Source: Bufo bufo
Lineage: Eukaryota; Chordata; Amphibia; Anura; Bufonidae
Direction of reading: 5' to 3'
DNA length: 64,000 bases
Assembly: GCF_905171765.1 (NCBI RefSeq)
Contig: NC_053389.1
Location: forward strand, 399,204,645-399,268,644
Shown: piece after piece, positions 1-11,389 of the stretch
How the letters are laid out: each line of letters starts with the position of its first letter
How positions within the stretch are numbered: the stretch's first letter is position 1
Notes under the pieces: model-generated
Told to the model about the DNA's origin: nothing
Database searches by the model: none
The model's input: only the letters and a program-made list of their open reading frames with translations
Translations under genes and position numbers: made by a program

Positions 1-1044
1 ACTTGTCCCGCAAAAAAAACAAGCCCTCATACTGCTGTATGAACAGTAAAATAAAAAAGTGATGGTCTCTGAAAGGCAGGGAGTGAAAAACAAGAATGCA
101 AAAACAAATGAGCCTCCAGGTGTAAAAGGGTTAACTGCAAGGCTTAAAGTATACTAGCAGCCTATCAGCACAACAGATATACCTTTAAACCAAGTGTGCA
201 AGGTGAAGGACCCTCACTAAAGTTCTACAAATGAAAGGTTTTCTTCTGGGGAGCTACAACTTACCTAATGTTCTTTTATTTTCTTCTCAAATACATTAAA
301 GTGTGTACTGTGTGTCTTCACATAGAGACTTGCTATGTGACTTGTTCCTACTAATTGAGTTTACTGTTTTCTTCCTCTTGGCTTCTCATATCAGATGTTA
401 GCTTGTGGAATATAAAAACAAGACATAAAGTAAATGCACAGGAAATTCCAGAAATGCTACATTTGTTAAATCTATGGGAAGCTGTCAAGCACTTAACATT
501 GTGAAGCTCTGATGCTATTTTCCATAAGAGGCAATCAGAACAATGCTTAAGGATTTATACACCTTTGAACCATTTTTTATTGCTCTACTCTAGAGATGAG
601 TGAAGTTTTTAAAAATACGATAAGGACGCTTAACTGAATTTTCAAAATAATTTTCTTAGTTCCGAATTAATTTGTAACAAAGCATGTTAAATCAGCTATA
701 TCCTGGCCTGCAGGAAGAGTGTATCTCGGTGTACATCACAGTGCATTGCAGCAACATGCATAGCTAGTACTTTCTGGTAGTGAAACAGTTACTGTGCATC
801 AGTATACCAGGCAGGTCACATACAGTGGCACAAAATTCCATTACAGATTGAAAGATCTGTCTCTTTTTACACCGTCTGCTGTTTCCACATAGATTTCTAG
901 AAAACTTGTAACCTACTGATACAAGTAATGGCCCCATGACAGAGTAGGGAGGGTGTCAGCAGTAAGTTTGGGTTGATGTCAATGTTTATTTTTGCCTTCT
1001 TCTGAAAAAAAAAATGGATCCTGTCTTTTGAGTGTCCGCTTTCT
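1..1044. other. Unassigned non-coding DNA
   Basis: No supportable gene or complete repeat is visible here. The sequence is AT-rich with many stops in all frames. Around 592-700 there is a stretch beginning TAGAGATGAG, followed by A/T-rich sequence. This resembles the terminal motif of hAT-type MITEs elsewhere in the window, but I cannot find a matching second end. Confidence 0.5.
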
Positions 1045-1213
1045 CAGTATCTGGTCAGTAATTGATCAGTATTGGTAAGGCAAAACAGGAGTGGGTCCAA
1101 AACAGAGATGGCACATGAAGAGAATATTTGCATATCTTCTTTCTTTTGGACCCACTCCTGCTTTTGGCTTCCAAATCATGATGAAATCCTGATGCAAAAT
1201 ACTGACTGTGTGA
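1045..1213 (+). repeat. Palindromic MITE, copy 1
   Basis: The sequence has ends related to GTCAGTATTTGGTCAG and AAATACTGACTG. Its core folds back on itself: CAGGAGTGGGTCC is matched by GGACCCACTCCTG about 50 bp later. A second copy in the same orientation lies at 2524-2707 and aligns along its whole length. The two copies bracket the CR1-like LINE. No coding capacity is seen, and I could not define a target duplication. Confidence 0.7.
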
Positions 1214-1225
1214 CGGTGCAGTAGA

Positions 1226-2410
1226 CATCGCATATCTAGATTTTAGTAAGGCTTTTGACACTGTCCCACATAGAAGACTTATCAATAAACTGCAGTCATT
1301 GAGCATGGACTCCCATATTGTTGAATGGATTAGGCAGTGGCTGAGTGACAGACAACAGAGGGTTGAAGTCAATGGAGAACATTCAAAACAAGGTAATGTT
1401 ACCAGTGGGGTTCCACAGGGATCTGTACTGGGACCGATTTTGTTTAATATCTTCATAAGTGATATTGCAAAAGGCCTCGCTGGTAAGGTTTGTCTTTTTG
1501 CTGATGACACAAAGATATGTAACAGGGTTGATGTTCCTGGAGGGAAACGCCAAATGGAAAAGGATTTAGGAAAACTAGAAGAATGGTCAGAACTCTGGAA
1601 ACTGAAATTTAATGTGGATAAGTGCAAGATAATGCACCTGGGGCGTAAAAACCCAAGGGCAGAATATAGAATATTTGACACAGTCCTGATCTCAGTATCT
1701 GAGGAAAGGGATTTAGGAGTAATTATTTCAGAAGACTTAAAGGTGGGAAGACAATGTAATAGAGCAGCACGAAATGCCAGCAGAATGCTTGGATGTATAG
1801 GGAGAGGTATAAGCAGTAGAAAGAGTGAAGTGCTTATGCCGCTGTACAGAACACTGGTGAGACCTCACTTGGAGTATTGTGCGCAGTACTGGAGGCCATA
1901 TCTCCAGAAGGATATAGATACTCTAGAGAGAGTTCAGAGAAGAGCTACTAAACTAGTACATGGATTGCAGGATAAAACTTACCAGGAAAGGTTAAAGGAC
2001 CTTAATATGTATAGCTTGGAAGAAAGAAGAGACAGAGGGGATATGATAGAAACTTTTAAATACATAAAGGGAATCAACTCGGTAAAGGAAGAGAGCATAT
2101 TTAAAAGAAGAAAAACTACCACAAGAGGACACAGTTTTAAATTAGAGGGGCAAAGGTTTAAAAGTAATATATAAGGAAGTATTACTTTACTGAGAGAGTA
2201 GTGGATGCATGGAATAGCCTTCCTGCAGAAGTGGTAGCTGCAAATACAGTGAAGGGGTTTAAGCATGCATGGGATAGGCATAAGGCCATCCTTCATATAA
2301 GATAGGGCCGGGGGCTATCCATAGTATTCAGTATATTGGGCAGACTAGATGGGCCAAATGGTTCTTATCTGCCGACACATTCTATGTTTCTATGTTTCTA
2401 TGTTTCTATG
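1226..2410 (+). mobile_element. CR1-like non-LTR retrotransposon, 5'-truncated
   Basis: This is a 5'-truncated LINE that begins inside the reverse-transcriptase domain and ends in a short tandem tail at 2380-2410 with the 8-bp unit TTTCTATG. CR1 elements typically end in 8-bp repeats of this type, and the protein motifs agree with the CR1/Jockey group. The LINE starts directly after MITE copy 1. A small palindromic sequence (2411-2521, ends AGAGGCCT/AGGCCTCT) and MITE copy 2 follow it. No target-site duplication could be fixed because both flanks are repeats. Confidence 0.8.
1228..2290 (+). pseudogene. CR1-like reverse transcriptase fragment
   Basis: This is the C-terminal half of a LINE ORF2 that would encode the reverse transcriptase used for target-primed integration. 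The frame is open from the truncation point, so no native start codon remains. Visible motifs in order are YLDFSKAFDTV (RT motif A with its aspartate), SGVPQGSVLGPILF (motif B), FADDTKI (catalytic ADD, motif C), KFNVDKCKIMHLG, and the conserved tail LVRPHLEYC with RVQRRATKLV. The main frame closes at 2174. The family's C-terminal end (RVVDAWNSLP) continues in another frame to about 2290, so there is one frameshift near 2160. The N-terminal endonuclease is absent. Confidence 0.85.
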
Positions 2411-2523
2411 ATAGAGGCCTAATGCTCAATTCAAATGAGTTTTGGCCATTTGCGCCTGACATCAGTTTTACTCAGATGGAAAAGAAGTCCTGCATGCAGG
2501 ACTTTAAAGGCCTCTATAACAAA

Positions 2524-2707
2524 GTCAGTATTTGGTCAGTTTTTTTAATCAGTATTTAATCAGTCTTGGTAAAGCACAAAGAGGAGTGGGTCCAAAACAG
2601 AGATGACATGTGAAGAAAATATTTGCATATCTTCTTTGTTTTGGCCCCACTCCTGCTTTTGGCTTCCAAATCATGATCAAATCCTAATGTGAAATACTGA
2701 CTGTGTA
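2524..2707 (+). repeat. Palindromic MITE, copy 2
   Basis: This is the second copy of the element at 1045-1213, in the same orientation and with the same internal fold-back of the GAGTGGGTCC core. It keeps a clearer left end (GTCAGTATTTGGTCAG). It lies about 110 bp downstream of the CR1 tail. Confidence 0.7.
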
Positions 2708-2838
2708 ATAGATGCCTTATAGATGCTCAAAAGACAGGATTAGTTGTGTTTTTCATTTTTCGGTTCTTCTGACATATCAGAACGGTAAAATAAACTGTGA
2801 TGTCAACAAGGCCAAAGCTAGTGTCCCCAGAACAGACT

Positions 2839-2994
2839 GGTGAGGGTGGCAACAGCATGAGGGGTCAACACCGTGGCCCAGTCACAAAGTGGTGAGGGTG
2901 GAAACAGTATGAGGAGTCAACACAGTGGCCCAGTCACAAAATGGAGAGGGTGGCAACAGCATGGCCAAGTCACATAATAGGGAGGTGGGGGAGA
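2839..2994. repeat. 52-bp tandem repeat, three units
   Basis: Units start at 2839, 2891 and 2943, exactly 52 bp apart, each beginning GG(T/A)GAGGGTGG. The third unit decays into purine-rich sequence. It lies just beyond the 3' end of hAT-1. There is no evidence that it is transcribed. Confidence 0.8.
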
Positions 2995-3229
2995 ACAGCA
3001 TTGGCAGTAACAGCACAAGATAGTGGCATCAGAAGAAGATAGCAACAGGAGTGTGGCATCAGGCTTGTGGTAGCATCAGAATAGGGGCTGAAACACATGG
3101 CCAGAAGTAACAGGCCATTTTTCACAAAATTATCTAGTCAGATGCATCAGGCACTGGTGTGTGTAAATCCTGGCTGAACCATATCTGATTCATTGTTGTA
3201 AAGGTTAATCTCTAAGCATTTTGTGTTGA

Positions 3230-5610
3230 AAGGCGAGTTCTCTTTGGGGTAACTATGGCCCCAGCCTCACTAAACATCCGCTCTGATGCCACACTACTGG
3301 CTGGGCAGGAAAGCTTGTCCAAGCCTAACTCAGCCAGTTGCGGCCACGATTCAAGTTGGCTGACCAGTAGTCCAGGGGATCTTGGATCTGTGGTGACAGG
3401 GTGCAGTCCAAGTATGCCACTACCTGCTAGTTGAGATTCTGCTCCATGTCCTGTAGCTGCTGGCTGGTTTCTTCAGTAGGCCTTCTTGAGGATAAGCGAT
3501 GGTGCACATAGGCAGAACCAACTGACTACATAGGATGTCTCTATTGTAGTTGAGTTTATCATCCTTCTCAGCATGTGTAAAAAAGGCCCCCATTTTGGCC
3601 CAGTATCAAAGGTCTAAACATCATGGAGGGCCAGTAGTCATCCCTCTGCTGAATGGTGATAATACGGCTGTTATTACACATTCAACTCAGCATATATCTG
3701 GCCATTTGCACAAAGGACTCGGAGGGACTCCATGCCTCCATACTGCCACTTGTCCAGAAAAAACTCCCATTTCTGTATACATTGTTTGTGCGTGAATGTC
3801 CTCCACCTCCTCTGCCAGTTTAGCCCCCACAGCGCTCAGGTGGCTGTGAGATGTAGGAGTCACGTCTCCTGTCCCCTGGCCAGCCAGATTTAGCAGCATC
3901 TGCTGCAGGACGTGAGGGAGTGGAACCACATCATTCATCCCATAGTTCTGGTAACAAATAATGTGGCCTCAAAGGGCCTGAGCAAACGGTAGGTGTCATA
4001 CATGAGCTGCCACTGGCCAACGTTAAAGTTACACAGGGGAGTGCTCCTGTCTGCCTGCATCATCAAGAAATTGTTCACAGCTTTCCTTTGCTCATATAGT
4101 CGGTCCAACATGTGGAAGGTGGAGTTCCAACGTGTGGAAACATTGCATATGAGGTGATGTTGGGGAACACTATTCTGCCTTTACAGCTCAAGAAGGCCTG
4201 AATGGCTGAAGCACATGCACAGTTTCCTGGCCATTTTCAAGACGTCTTGGGTGTAAGACTTAAGGAACTGGTTTACAAGCAGATTAAAGATATACATCAT
4301 GCAGGGCAAATGGGTCAGCCTTCCTTGACGCAGTGCCGATAGAATGCTCTTTCCGTTATCAGTGACCATGGTTCCAATTTTCAGTTGGCCAGGAGACAGC
4401 TAGGATTCTATTTCCTGGTTGATGACGATGAGCAGTTCCTCCCCTGTGTGACTCTGTTCGCCCAGGCTGGCTAGGTGCAGTACAGCATGACACTGCCGTA
4501 CTCTGCATAGGTGATTTTCTGGAGGATCACTCTGAACTGTGCCTGCAGTGGAGGATGAGGAGGCAGAGGCAGATATTGGCGCCAGAATCAAAGCATGAGA
4601 ACACGGAGGCGTTATTGCCATCACCAAGTTTTTGGTGTCCCTGGGACAGAAACTACATTTAGCCAGTGGGCCATAAAGGACATATGTTGTCCTTGACCAT
4701 AGTTATAGCTCCACAAATTGGAGCTGCCATGAACTGTACCAGACACTGACAGACTCAAGGACTGGCCCACCTTCTGCTCAACATACGTGTGCAGGGCTGG
4801 TACAGCTTTTTTTTTAGAGAAGCAATGACAGCTTAGGACTCTCCACCTTGGCTCGGCACAAGACATCAGTTCCCTGAAATGGGCAGAGTTAACCACATGG
4901 AAAGGGTGGGACTGTACCAGGAGCATGTTCAGCTTCTGCACCATTGGATTAATGCATGCATACTGTTGTCTTTTTGCAATCGCTCTGGTGAGCAATTGCT
5001 GTCGAAATGCATGATGAGGAGTAGGAGGAGTATCAGGACCAGTAGACGATGAGAAGGAAACACAGTTCCCTTCTGTTGAGTTGGTGGAGCCCTGACTGCT
5101 GTAGAAGAGTTCTGGGCCAATGGGAGATGCAGCGGTTGCTGTGTCAGGCTGTACCACTACATTAGCATCATGGTTTTTCCAGGCCACTTTATAGTGACGC
5201 TCCATATGTTGATGCAGGGCTGTTGTGCCAACATTGGAACCCTGGCCATGCTTCACTTCTCCCCACAGATCCTACATATAACCATGCTGACTTCCTCCAG
5301 CGACTTGATGAAAAATTCCCACAATGGGGAGTATGGCAGTTTACCACCACCACTGCATGATGACTGCCTGCCGCTGCCTCTATGAAGCTATGCACTGCTA
5401 CTTGTTTTCAGACAGGCGGGTTCCTAAATAGCAGATGGTCTACCCTGGGTACGTTTGGCTCCATTTATCATATTGCTGCCACCCTGCTGGCTCACTGCCA
5501 CCCTTGCGCCCTGCTGCCTCAGCCACATACTGAAACCCTGGAGTTGTCTCATGCACAAGCTGACACCCTCATCCCCTGACAATGAATGATGAAACCCCCT
5601 CTTCACCCGA
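3230..5610 (-). pseudogene. hAT-1: BED-finger hAT transposase pseudogene
   Basis: This is a decayed minus-strand hAT transposase; intact members cut and paste DNA with a DDE-type RNase H fold. From N to C: low-complexity leader (5610-5340), a BED zinc finger (WEFFIKSLEE, CRICGEK, then LHQHMERHY, about 5320-5200), a tryptophan-rich region ending MSFMAHWLN (about 4680), RQCHAVLHL (about 4500), VTDNGKSILSAL with the second acidic site (4369-4310), TRWNSTFHMLDRLYEQ (about 4130-4085), and the C-terminal dimerisation segment SERMFSEAGAIVTPKRTR (about 3290-3235). All blocks are collinear, but several frameshifts and stops separate them. One single-base shift lies within the BED finger. The usual first catalytic TTDIW-like block is not clear. 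I cannot place terminal inverted repeats. Confidence 0.85.
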
Positions 5611-6780
5611 CTCCCATGTGCAATCGATTACATCATTATCCACTACTGTCTGCTCTTTACTTATGTCACACTTGCCAGTCTCATAGCCACATCCCTGACC
5701 GCTCGCAACACCTGCTCCCACGCGACTCACATCGTCGCTACTTGCACACCTACAAGAGGAAGCAGTGGACCTCTCCTACAAATCTGGGCTGGGCAGTAGC
5801 TGCTGATTGTCCCAAATAAGTTCGTCCTCGCTGAAAAGTGGAGCAGAGTCTGATGACAGTGGCCGCTCCGGCCTGTTGCTGCGGCTGTTACTACTAACCC
5901 CCCCCTTCTGCTGCTACTTGTGCCGGCTTCAGCAACATTTTGACACTGCCTATTCCCTCAGACGGCCCTGGCACCTGTCTTTTGGACATATTGTACAGTT
6001 ACAGTAACTGTGTATGCAGGGGTGGGATTCAGTTTTTAACAACAGGTTCCCTACTCAACGGCGTACACGCAGCGTCATGACACATGTTTACATATACATA
6101 CACCATATATATGCAACACACATACACATAAGTATACCATTTACATGGTACACATACATAAATAAACCATATATACACTACACACATACATACCACCCAA
6201 CTTTTAAAAAGCCTAAAGAGCCATGTCTATCTGTACATGTCCCAACCCTGCCTATTCTCCATTGTGCCCCCCACACAGTAGTTATGCCAGATCTGGGATG
6301 GTTGGGAGGTATGCATATCTAAACAGACAATTTAGGCACTACACTCACATAATCACATATACAATATACACTCATATATGATACACCATACAGTATATAA
6401 ATTTCACATAGGCTACACTTACAGTACATTTACCTACACCATATACATTTATACACGTTTGTACCTAGCACTAAATACATATTTGTATAGACATTATATT
6501 CAGTGCTATCCAGAATACAGCACTCCATACCTCTTACATCCAGTGACTTCTCCTCTGATGCAGACATTCTCTTTCCCCATCTTCTCCTTTCAGACCAGAC
6601 CGCCATAATGATTTTTAACCCATCTCTCGTCTCTGCAGTTTGACAAAAAGACATCTTATTTTCCTTCTTTTCCATCATCCTTCTACTTTCTGAACATCCC
6701 ATCCTGCCCCCCCCCCCAATACTGTGTCCACTGTGGTCCACAATAGTATACTGCAGAAACAGATAAACCCCCTGATAATA
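5611..6780. other. Hypothetical hAT-1 leader and CA/TA-rich DNA
   Basis: From 5611 to about 6000 the sequence is serine-codon and CTG-rich on the minus strand, like the acidic low-complexity N-terminal region that precedes BED fingers in hAT genes, but no frame stays open. From 6060 to 6480 it is rich in CACATA and TATACA runs, a degenerate microsatellite. No gene is supported. Confidence 0.45.
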
Positions 6781-7716
6781 CTAGTGCCACACAGATAGTG
6801 CCCTTCAATAAAAATTGGCACACAGTGCCCTAAAATAACTATACACAGAAAATAGTGCTCCTGACACTAATAGTGTAAACATTATGTCCCTCAATTATTA
6901 CTATTATGGGTACTATAATGTGCATCAGTACAAAAAATACCCCCTTATATTGCCCCCAGTTGAGCTAATGTCCCCATAGTGTCCCCATAATGTGTGCAAG
7001 TATTAAATATCCCTATATAATGTTACCAGTAAATGCCCACATAGTGTTCCTCTCCCCTTCCCCATAGTGCCCCATAATGTGCCAGTATAAAATGCCCCCT
7101 ATATAGTGCCCCAAGAAGATGCCCCCATAGTGCTCCTTCCCCTTCCCCATAGTGTCCCCATAATGTGCCTATATAATATGCCCCCATAGTGTTCTTCCGC
7201 CCCTCCAACACCATAGTGCCCCCATAATTTGCCAGTATAAGATGCCCCTCTAGTGTCCCCCAAGATGTGCCAGTATAAATGCCCTCATAGCAACCCCCAT
7301 GATGTGCCAGTGTAAATGACCCCAGTAAATTCCCCCAGATGTGCCAGTATAAATGCCCCCGTCAGATGCCCCCATAGTGTCCACATGATGTGCCAGTATA
7401 AATACCCCAGTAGATGCCCCCATAGTGTCCCCCATGATGTGCCAGTTTAAATGCCCCCAGTCGATGCCTCCAGGATGTGCCAGTGTAAATGCCCCCAGTA
7501 GATGCTTCAATGATGTGCCAGTGTAAATGCCCCCAGTAGATGCCTCCATGATGTGCCAGTATAAATGCCCCCAGTAGATGCCCCCAGATGTGCCAGTATA
7601 AAAGACCCCAGTCGATGCCCCCATGATGTGCCAGTGTAAATGCCCCCAGTAGATGCCACCATAGTCCCCCATGATGTGCCAGTATAAATGCCCCCATAGT
7701 CCCCCATGATGTGCCA
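6780..7716. repeat. GC-rich minisatellite (CCCCCATAGTG type), part 1
   Basis: Degenerate tandem units of roughly 30-45 bp combine the phrases GATGCCCCCATAGTG, TCCCCCATGATGTGCCAG and TATAAATGCCCCCAG. The array is loose at its left end and most regular at 7360-7700. On the minus strand it gives long but meaningless reading frames of repeated GIYTGTS and WHIMG words. The array is interrupted at 7717-8030 and resumes to about 8285. Confidence 0.85.
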
Positions 7717-8030
7717 GTAGATGAAATGATAAAAATCAGAGTGGGCCCAGCATGCATGTGGAACCTGCACTCCCTGAATTTTATGATAGCCGTCATGGCA
7801 AATAACAGATAGAATTTAGTGTTGTTGTGTGGCAGATGGGCCAAAATAATTTTATACAAAATGTATTTGCCAAGAATCTCAAATTTACTTAATAAGCTTA
7901 GCATTAGCATCAGAATACTTTTTTGTACTTTATTTGGTTTGCAGAGTGCTGTTGCATTGTATTTTTTTTCTTTGTGTTTCTAGCCATGGCAACGTGCATC
8001 TGCGCTTTGGGATGTGCTGACTGACCCCTT
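7717..8030. other. Non-repetitive interruption of the minisatellite
   Basis: This AT-rich sequence of about 310 bp separates two blocks of the same minisatellite. It has no open frame and no clear terminal repeats. It may be an insertion or a unique spacer. Confidence 0.4.
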
Positions 8031-8290
8031 TTTTCTATGCCCCCATAGTGTCCCCCATGATGTGCCAGTAGATGCCCCCATAGTGTCCCTCATGATTTGC
8101 CAGTAATTCCCCCATAGTGTCCCCCATGATGTGCCAGTAATGACCCCATAGTGTCCCCCATGATGTGCCAGTAATGCCCCCAGTAGATGCTCCCATAATG
8201 TGCCAGTTATACTCCCTGTAGATGCCCCCATAATGTCACCCATGATGTGCCAGTAATACCCCCAGTAGATGCCCCCATAGTGCGCCACAG
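8031..8290. repeat. GC-rich minisatellite, part 2
   Basis: This continues the CCCCCATAGTG-type array with units close to 33-36 bp, such as CCCCATAGTGTCCCCCATGA followed by TGTGCCAGTA. It ends in an A-rich tract at 8290-8306, about 70 bp before the gypsy-1 5' LTR. Confidence 0.85.
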
Positions 8291-8374
8291 AAAAGAAAAA
8301 AAAACATACTTACCTTACGCTGGCAGTGATACAGGCCTCTCCCGACCGGTGTCCCGCACAGTACAAAACTTGGC

Positions 8375-8832
8375 TGTCACGGTCCCTCCAGTAACAGAGG
8401 TTAGAGAATCTAAGAGACTGGCTGAACGTTAGATCATCTGACAGCCTATCTGTTTTCACTTATTGCAGTGTTGTTGTTGGTAATGACCACACCTCTTGTC
8501 TCAGGTGTAGCTTGTGGTCATTACTGCTCCTCTATTTAGTCTGGACCACACTTCTTACCAGGCGGTTGATATTCTCTGCCTAGAGTTGGAAGAGCTGGTG
8601 TGTGGTCCTCGACTGAGTTCCTGCTCATCCATTTTCTATTGAAGATAAGTGTACTTCTCTTGGTATTTTGTTGCTCCCATTTGCTTGTTGTTTACTAGGC
8701 CTCAGGGAGACGCTGGTTCATTCATCTGGGAAGGAAACAGTAGTCTCAGACCCTGTCAGTAATCCTAGGATTTTTCAGGGTTACTAGGGCCTAGGTTTCC
8801 AGTCTATTCATACTGACAGGAGTCAGGGCCAT
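8375..8832 (+). repeat. Gypsy-1 5' LTR (3'-truncated)
   Basis: It aligns with 13114 onward in the right LTR (CACACCTCTTGTCTCAGG, GCTGGTGTGTGGTCCTC and other shared blocks). Homology stops at GGAGTCAGGGCC. The last roughly 130 bp of the LTR, and presumably the primer-binding site, are deleted before the gag start at 8854. It also lacks a segment of about 28 bp (TTTATGAATATTCCCACC...) present in the right LTR. Confidence 0.85.
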
Positions 8833-8853
8833 TTTGTTTGTGTAAGTGCAGCA

Positions 8854-9722
8854 ATGGATACGATTTCTGCACTGGTCGGACAACTGCCAGGGCTGTCTTT
8901 GGAGGTAGCTGACCTCCGCACGACCGTCTCACAGATCCAGATACCACAGGCGGCTGGCACCGGCAGCGGGAACCAGGCCTGCCCTGAACCTAAGGTCGCT
9001 CTCGCGGACAGATTTTCCGGGGGAAGTGACAACTTTATTCGGTTCAGGGAGTCATGCAAATTATATTTTAGACTACGTACTAACTCTTCTGGGGACGAGA
9101 GTCAAAGAGTGGGTATAATCATTTCGTTACTTAAAGGTGACATTCAATCTTGGGCTTTTTCGTTGGCGACCGGATCACAGATGATTTTTTCAGAGCACTA
9201 GGTCTTATCTACGTTGACCCAGATCGGATCTCCCTGGCTGAGACTAAGTTGCATGGCTTACGGCAGGGAGAGTGGTCTGCGGAGACCTATTGCTCTGAAT
9301 TTAGGAGATGGGCTACGGATACGGAGTGGTATGATCCAGCTCTCCGTAGTCAATTCTGTCAAGAGTTATCTGAAAGCCTGAAGGACGTGTTAGCGTTTCA
9401 CGAATATCCTGAGTCATTGGAAGCGGCCATGTCCCTTGCTATACGTATTGATAGACACCTGAGGGAGAGATTTAAGTTTCCTCACTCTCAGGATGTACTA
9501 TCATATAAGGTGGCGACCTCCTCCAACACTTTGGGTAGAGAGACACTTGAGTTCATGTATGGTGACAAACCAATGCAGCTGGGAGGAGCTACTCCTGGAC
9601 CTGGTGATAAGAACTTTAGGCTTAAGAAGAGACTCTTCTTTTTCTATGGAAAAAGGGGACATTTTGTTAACCTATGTCCTTATGTTCAGTGTCAAGGTGA
9701 AAAAAAAAATAAAAATGTTTAA
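8854..9722 (+). pseudogene. Gypsy-1 gag (frameshifted)
   Basis: This encodes a capsid-type Gag for the retrotransposon particle. The start MDTISALVGQL at 8854 is the first ATG after the truncated LTR. The capsid region is recognisable from VALADRFSGGSDNF through the block around DPDRISLAE and EFRRWATDTEW. A frameshift near 9155-9200 moves the frame. The C-terminal nucleocapsid zinc knuckle (CX2CX4HX4C in the family) is damaged: it reads FFFYGKRGHFVNLC, keeping the histidine and last cysteine but losing both leading cysteines. Confidence 0.85.
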
Positions 9723-9789
9723 TCCTCATCTCAATCTTGGTGGTGTGGGTGAGGAATCTGAGAATTTACATTTGCCATTTGCCGATAGT

Positions 9790-10110
9790 ACCTGATTTCT
9801 CCTGTCTGCCGAGGTGGTGCTAGATTCCAAAACTGTGGGAATTGAAGTGTTTATTGACAGTAGGGCAGGGGTTACCCTAGTTGATGGTCAGTTTGTCCAT
9901 ATGCATGGTTTGACAACATGTGCATTAGACAAAAATATTTCGGTGTTTGCAATTGATTCAGCTCCACTCACACAGAAATATTTGTCACAAATGGTGCAGG
10001 ACATCCGTTTAAAAGTGGGTGATTTTTCATCAAGAATCAATTTTTTGTTTTGTGCTGAAGGGTCTGCCTGTTCCCTTTGTGCTAGGGTTACCATGGTTAA
10101 GCAAACATAA
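9790..10110 (+). pseudogene. Gypsy-1 aspartic protease
   Basis: This is a retropepsin-like protease that would mature Gag-Pol. The active-site loop reads VFIDSRAGVTLVD where the family has D-S-G-A, so the catalytic loop glycine is replaced by arginine. Downstream hydrophobic strands are recognisable, but the frame ends at 10110. The following 300 bp (10110-10420) are degenerate and correspond to the linker before RT. Confidence 0.75.
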
Positions 10111-10423
10111 TCCTACCATCGATTGGCAAGCGAGACAGATTCATGATTGGAGTGATTATTGAATAGACAACTTAGCACATCGCTTTCTGTTGTAAACACT
10201 AAAGTTGTACCTTTGTTTATTTGATTTTTCTGAAGTGTTCTCTGAAAGTGGAAACCAGGAGTTACCTCCACATCGGCAGTATGATTGCCCCGTCAGCCTT
10301 GTTCCCGGAGCTAGGTTGCCCAAGTCTTGGTTGTATAATATTTCTGCACCCGAAAGAGCAGCCATGTGAGAATATATCACCGACAGTTTTGCTAAAGGTC
10401 ATATTAGACCATCCAAATCCCCA

Positions 10424-11383
10424 GTGGACGCAGGGTTCTTCTTTGTTAAGAAAAAGGACGGAACACTTAGGGCATGTTTAGACTTCCGTGAGCTTAATCG
10501 CATTACTGTCCGTGATCCTTATCCCCTTCCTTTGATCGTGGATTTGTTCAATCAGATTGTCGGTGCCAAGGTGTTCTCTAAATTTGATTTGATGGGGGCA
10601 TATAATCTGGTAAGGATCAAGGAGGGGGACGAATGGAAGACGGCCTTTAATACTCCTGAAGGTCATTTTGAGAATATGGTCATGCCTTTTGGGTTAACCA
10701 ATGTCCCTGCGGTTTTTCAACATTTCATCCATGACATCTTTCATCATCTGGTGGGCAGGTTTGTGGTGGTGTATCTGGATGATATTCTAATTTACTACCG
10801 TAAATTCATTTTGAACTACTCGACTGTGGTTAAACCTTTAACAGGCATGACTAGGAGAGGTTCGGATGTCTCAGTCTGGTCTAATGAGGCATTACAAGCC
10901 TTTTCAGTGGTGAAGGAATGTTTTGCTTCTGCTTCTATACTGGTGCAACCGGATGTGTCACAGCCATTCATTGTGGAAGTTGACACATCCGAGGTAGGGG
11001 TAGGAGCAGTCTTGTCGCAGGGTATTTCACCTAGTAAATGGCGGCCATGTGCTTTCTTCTCTAAGAAGCTCTCAACTGCTGAAAAAAATTATGACGTAGG
11101 TAATAGAGAGTTGCTGGCCATTAAGTTGGCTTTTGAGGAATGGCGTTACTGGTTGGAAGGAGCGATTCATCCTATTACGATAATTACCGATCACAAAAAT
11201 CTGGCTTACCTGGAGTCGGCTAAACGTCTGAACCCAAGGCAGGCCAGATGGTCGTTGTTTATTACCAAATTTAATTTCATTGTCACCTATCACCATGGGA
11301 TTAAGAATGTCAAGGCGGACGCTTTGTCGCATAGCTTTACCTGGGGGGGTGGATTCAGAACATCCTGGTCCGATATTTGCTGA
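10424..11383 (+). pseudogene. Gypsy-1 reverse transcriptase and RNase H
   Basis: This is an open frame of 319 codons. RT motifs are [38 protein letters not shown] (first catalytic Asp), [13 protein letters not shown], and YLDDILIY (catalytic YLDD, about residues 118-125). Directly after YLDD the protein jumps to the block that normally follows the thumb and connection region ([13 protein letters not shown]). An in-frame deletion of about 75 residues has therefore removed the end of RT. RNase H follows ([43 protein letters not shown]) and looks complete. The protein cannot be a working RT despite the long open frame. Confidence 0.9.
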
Positions 11384-11389
11384 AGGGGT

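Noticed and set aside
7023..8288. Long minus-strand frames full of WHIMG and GIYTGTS words
   Set aside because: They arise from the minisatellite: all three frames give similar repeated peptides, with no start context and no match to a known repeat protein.
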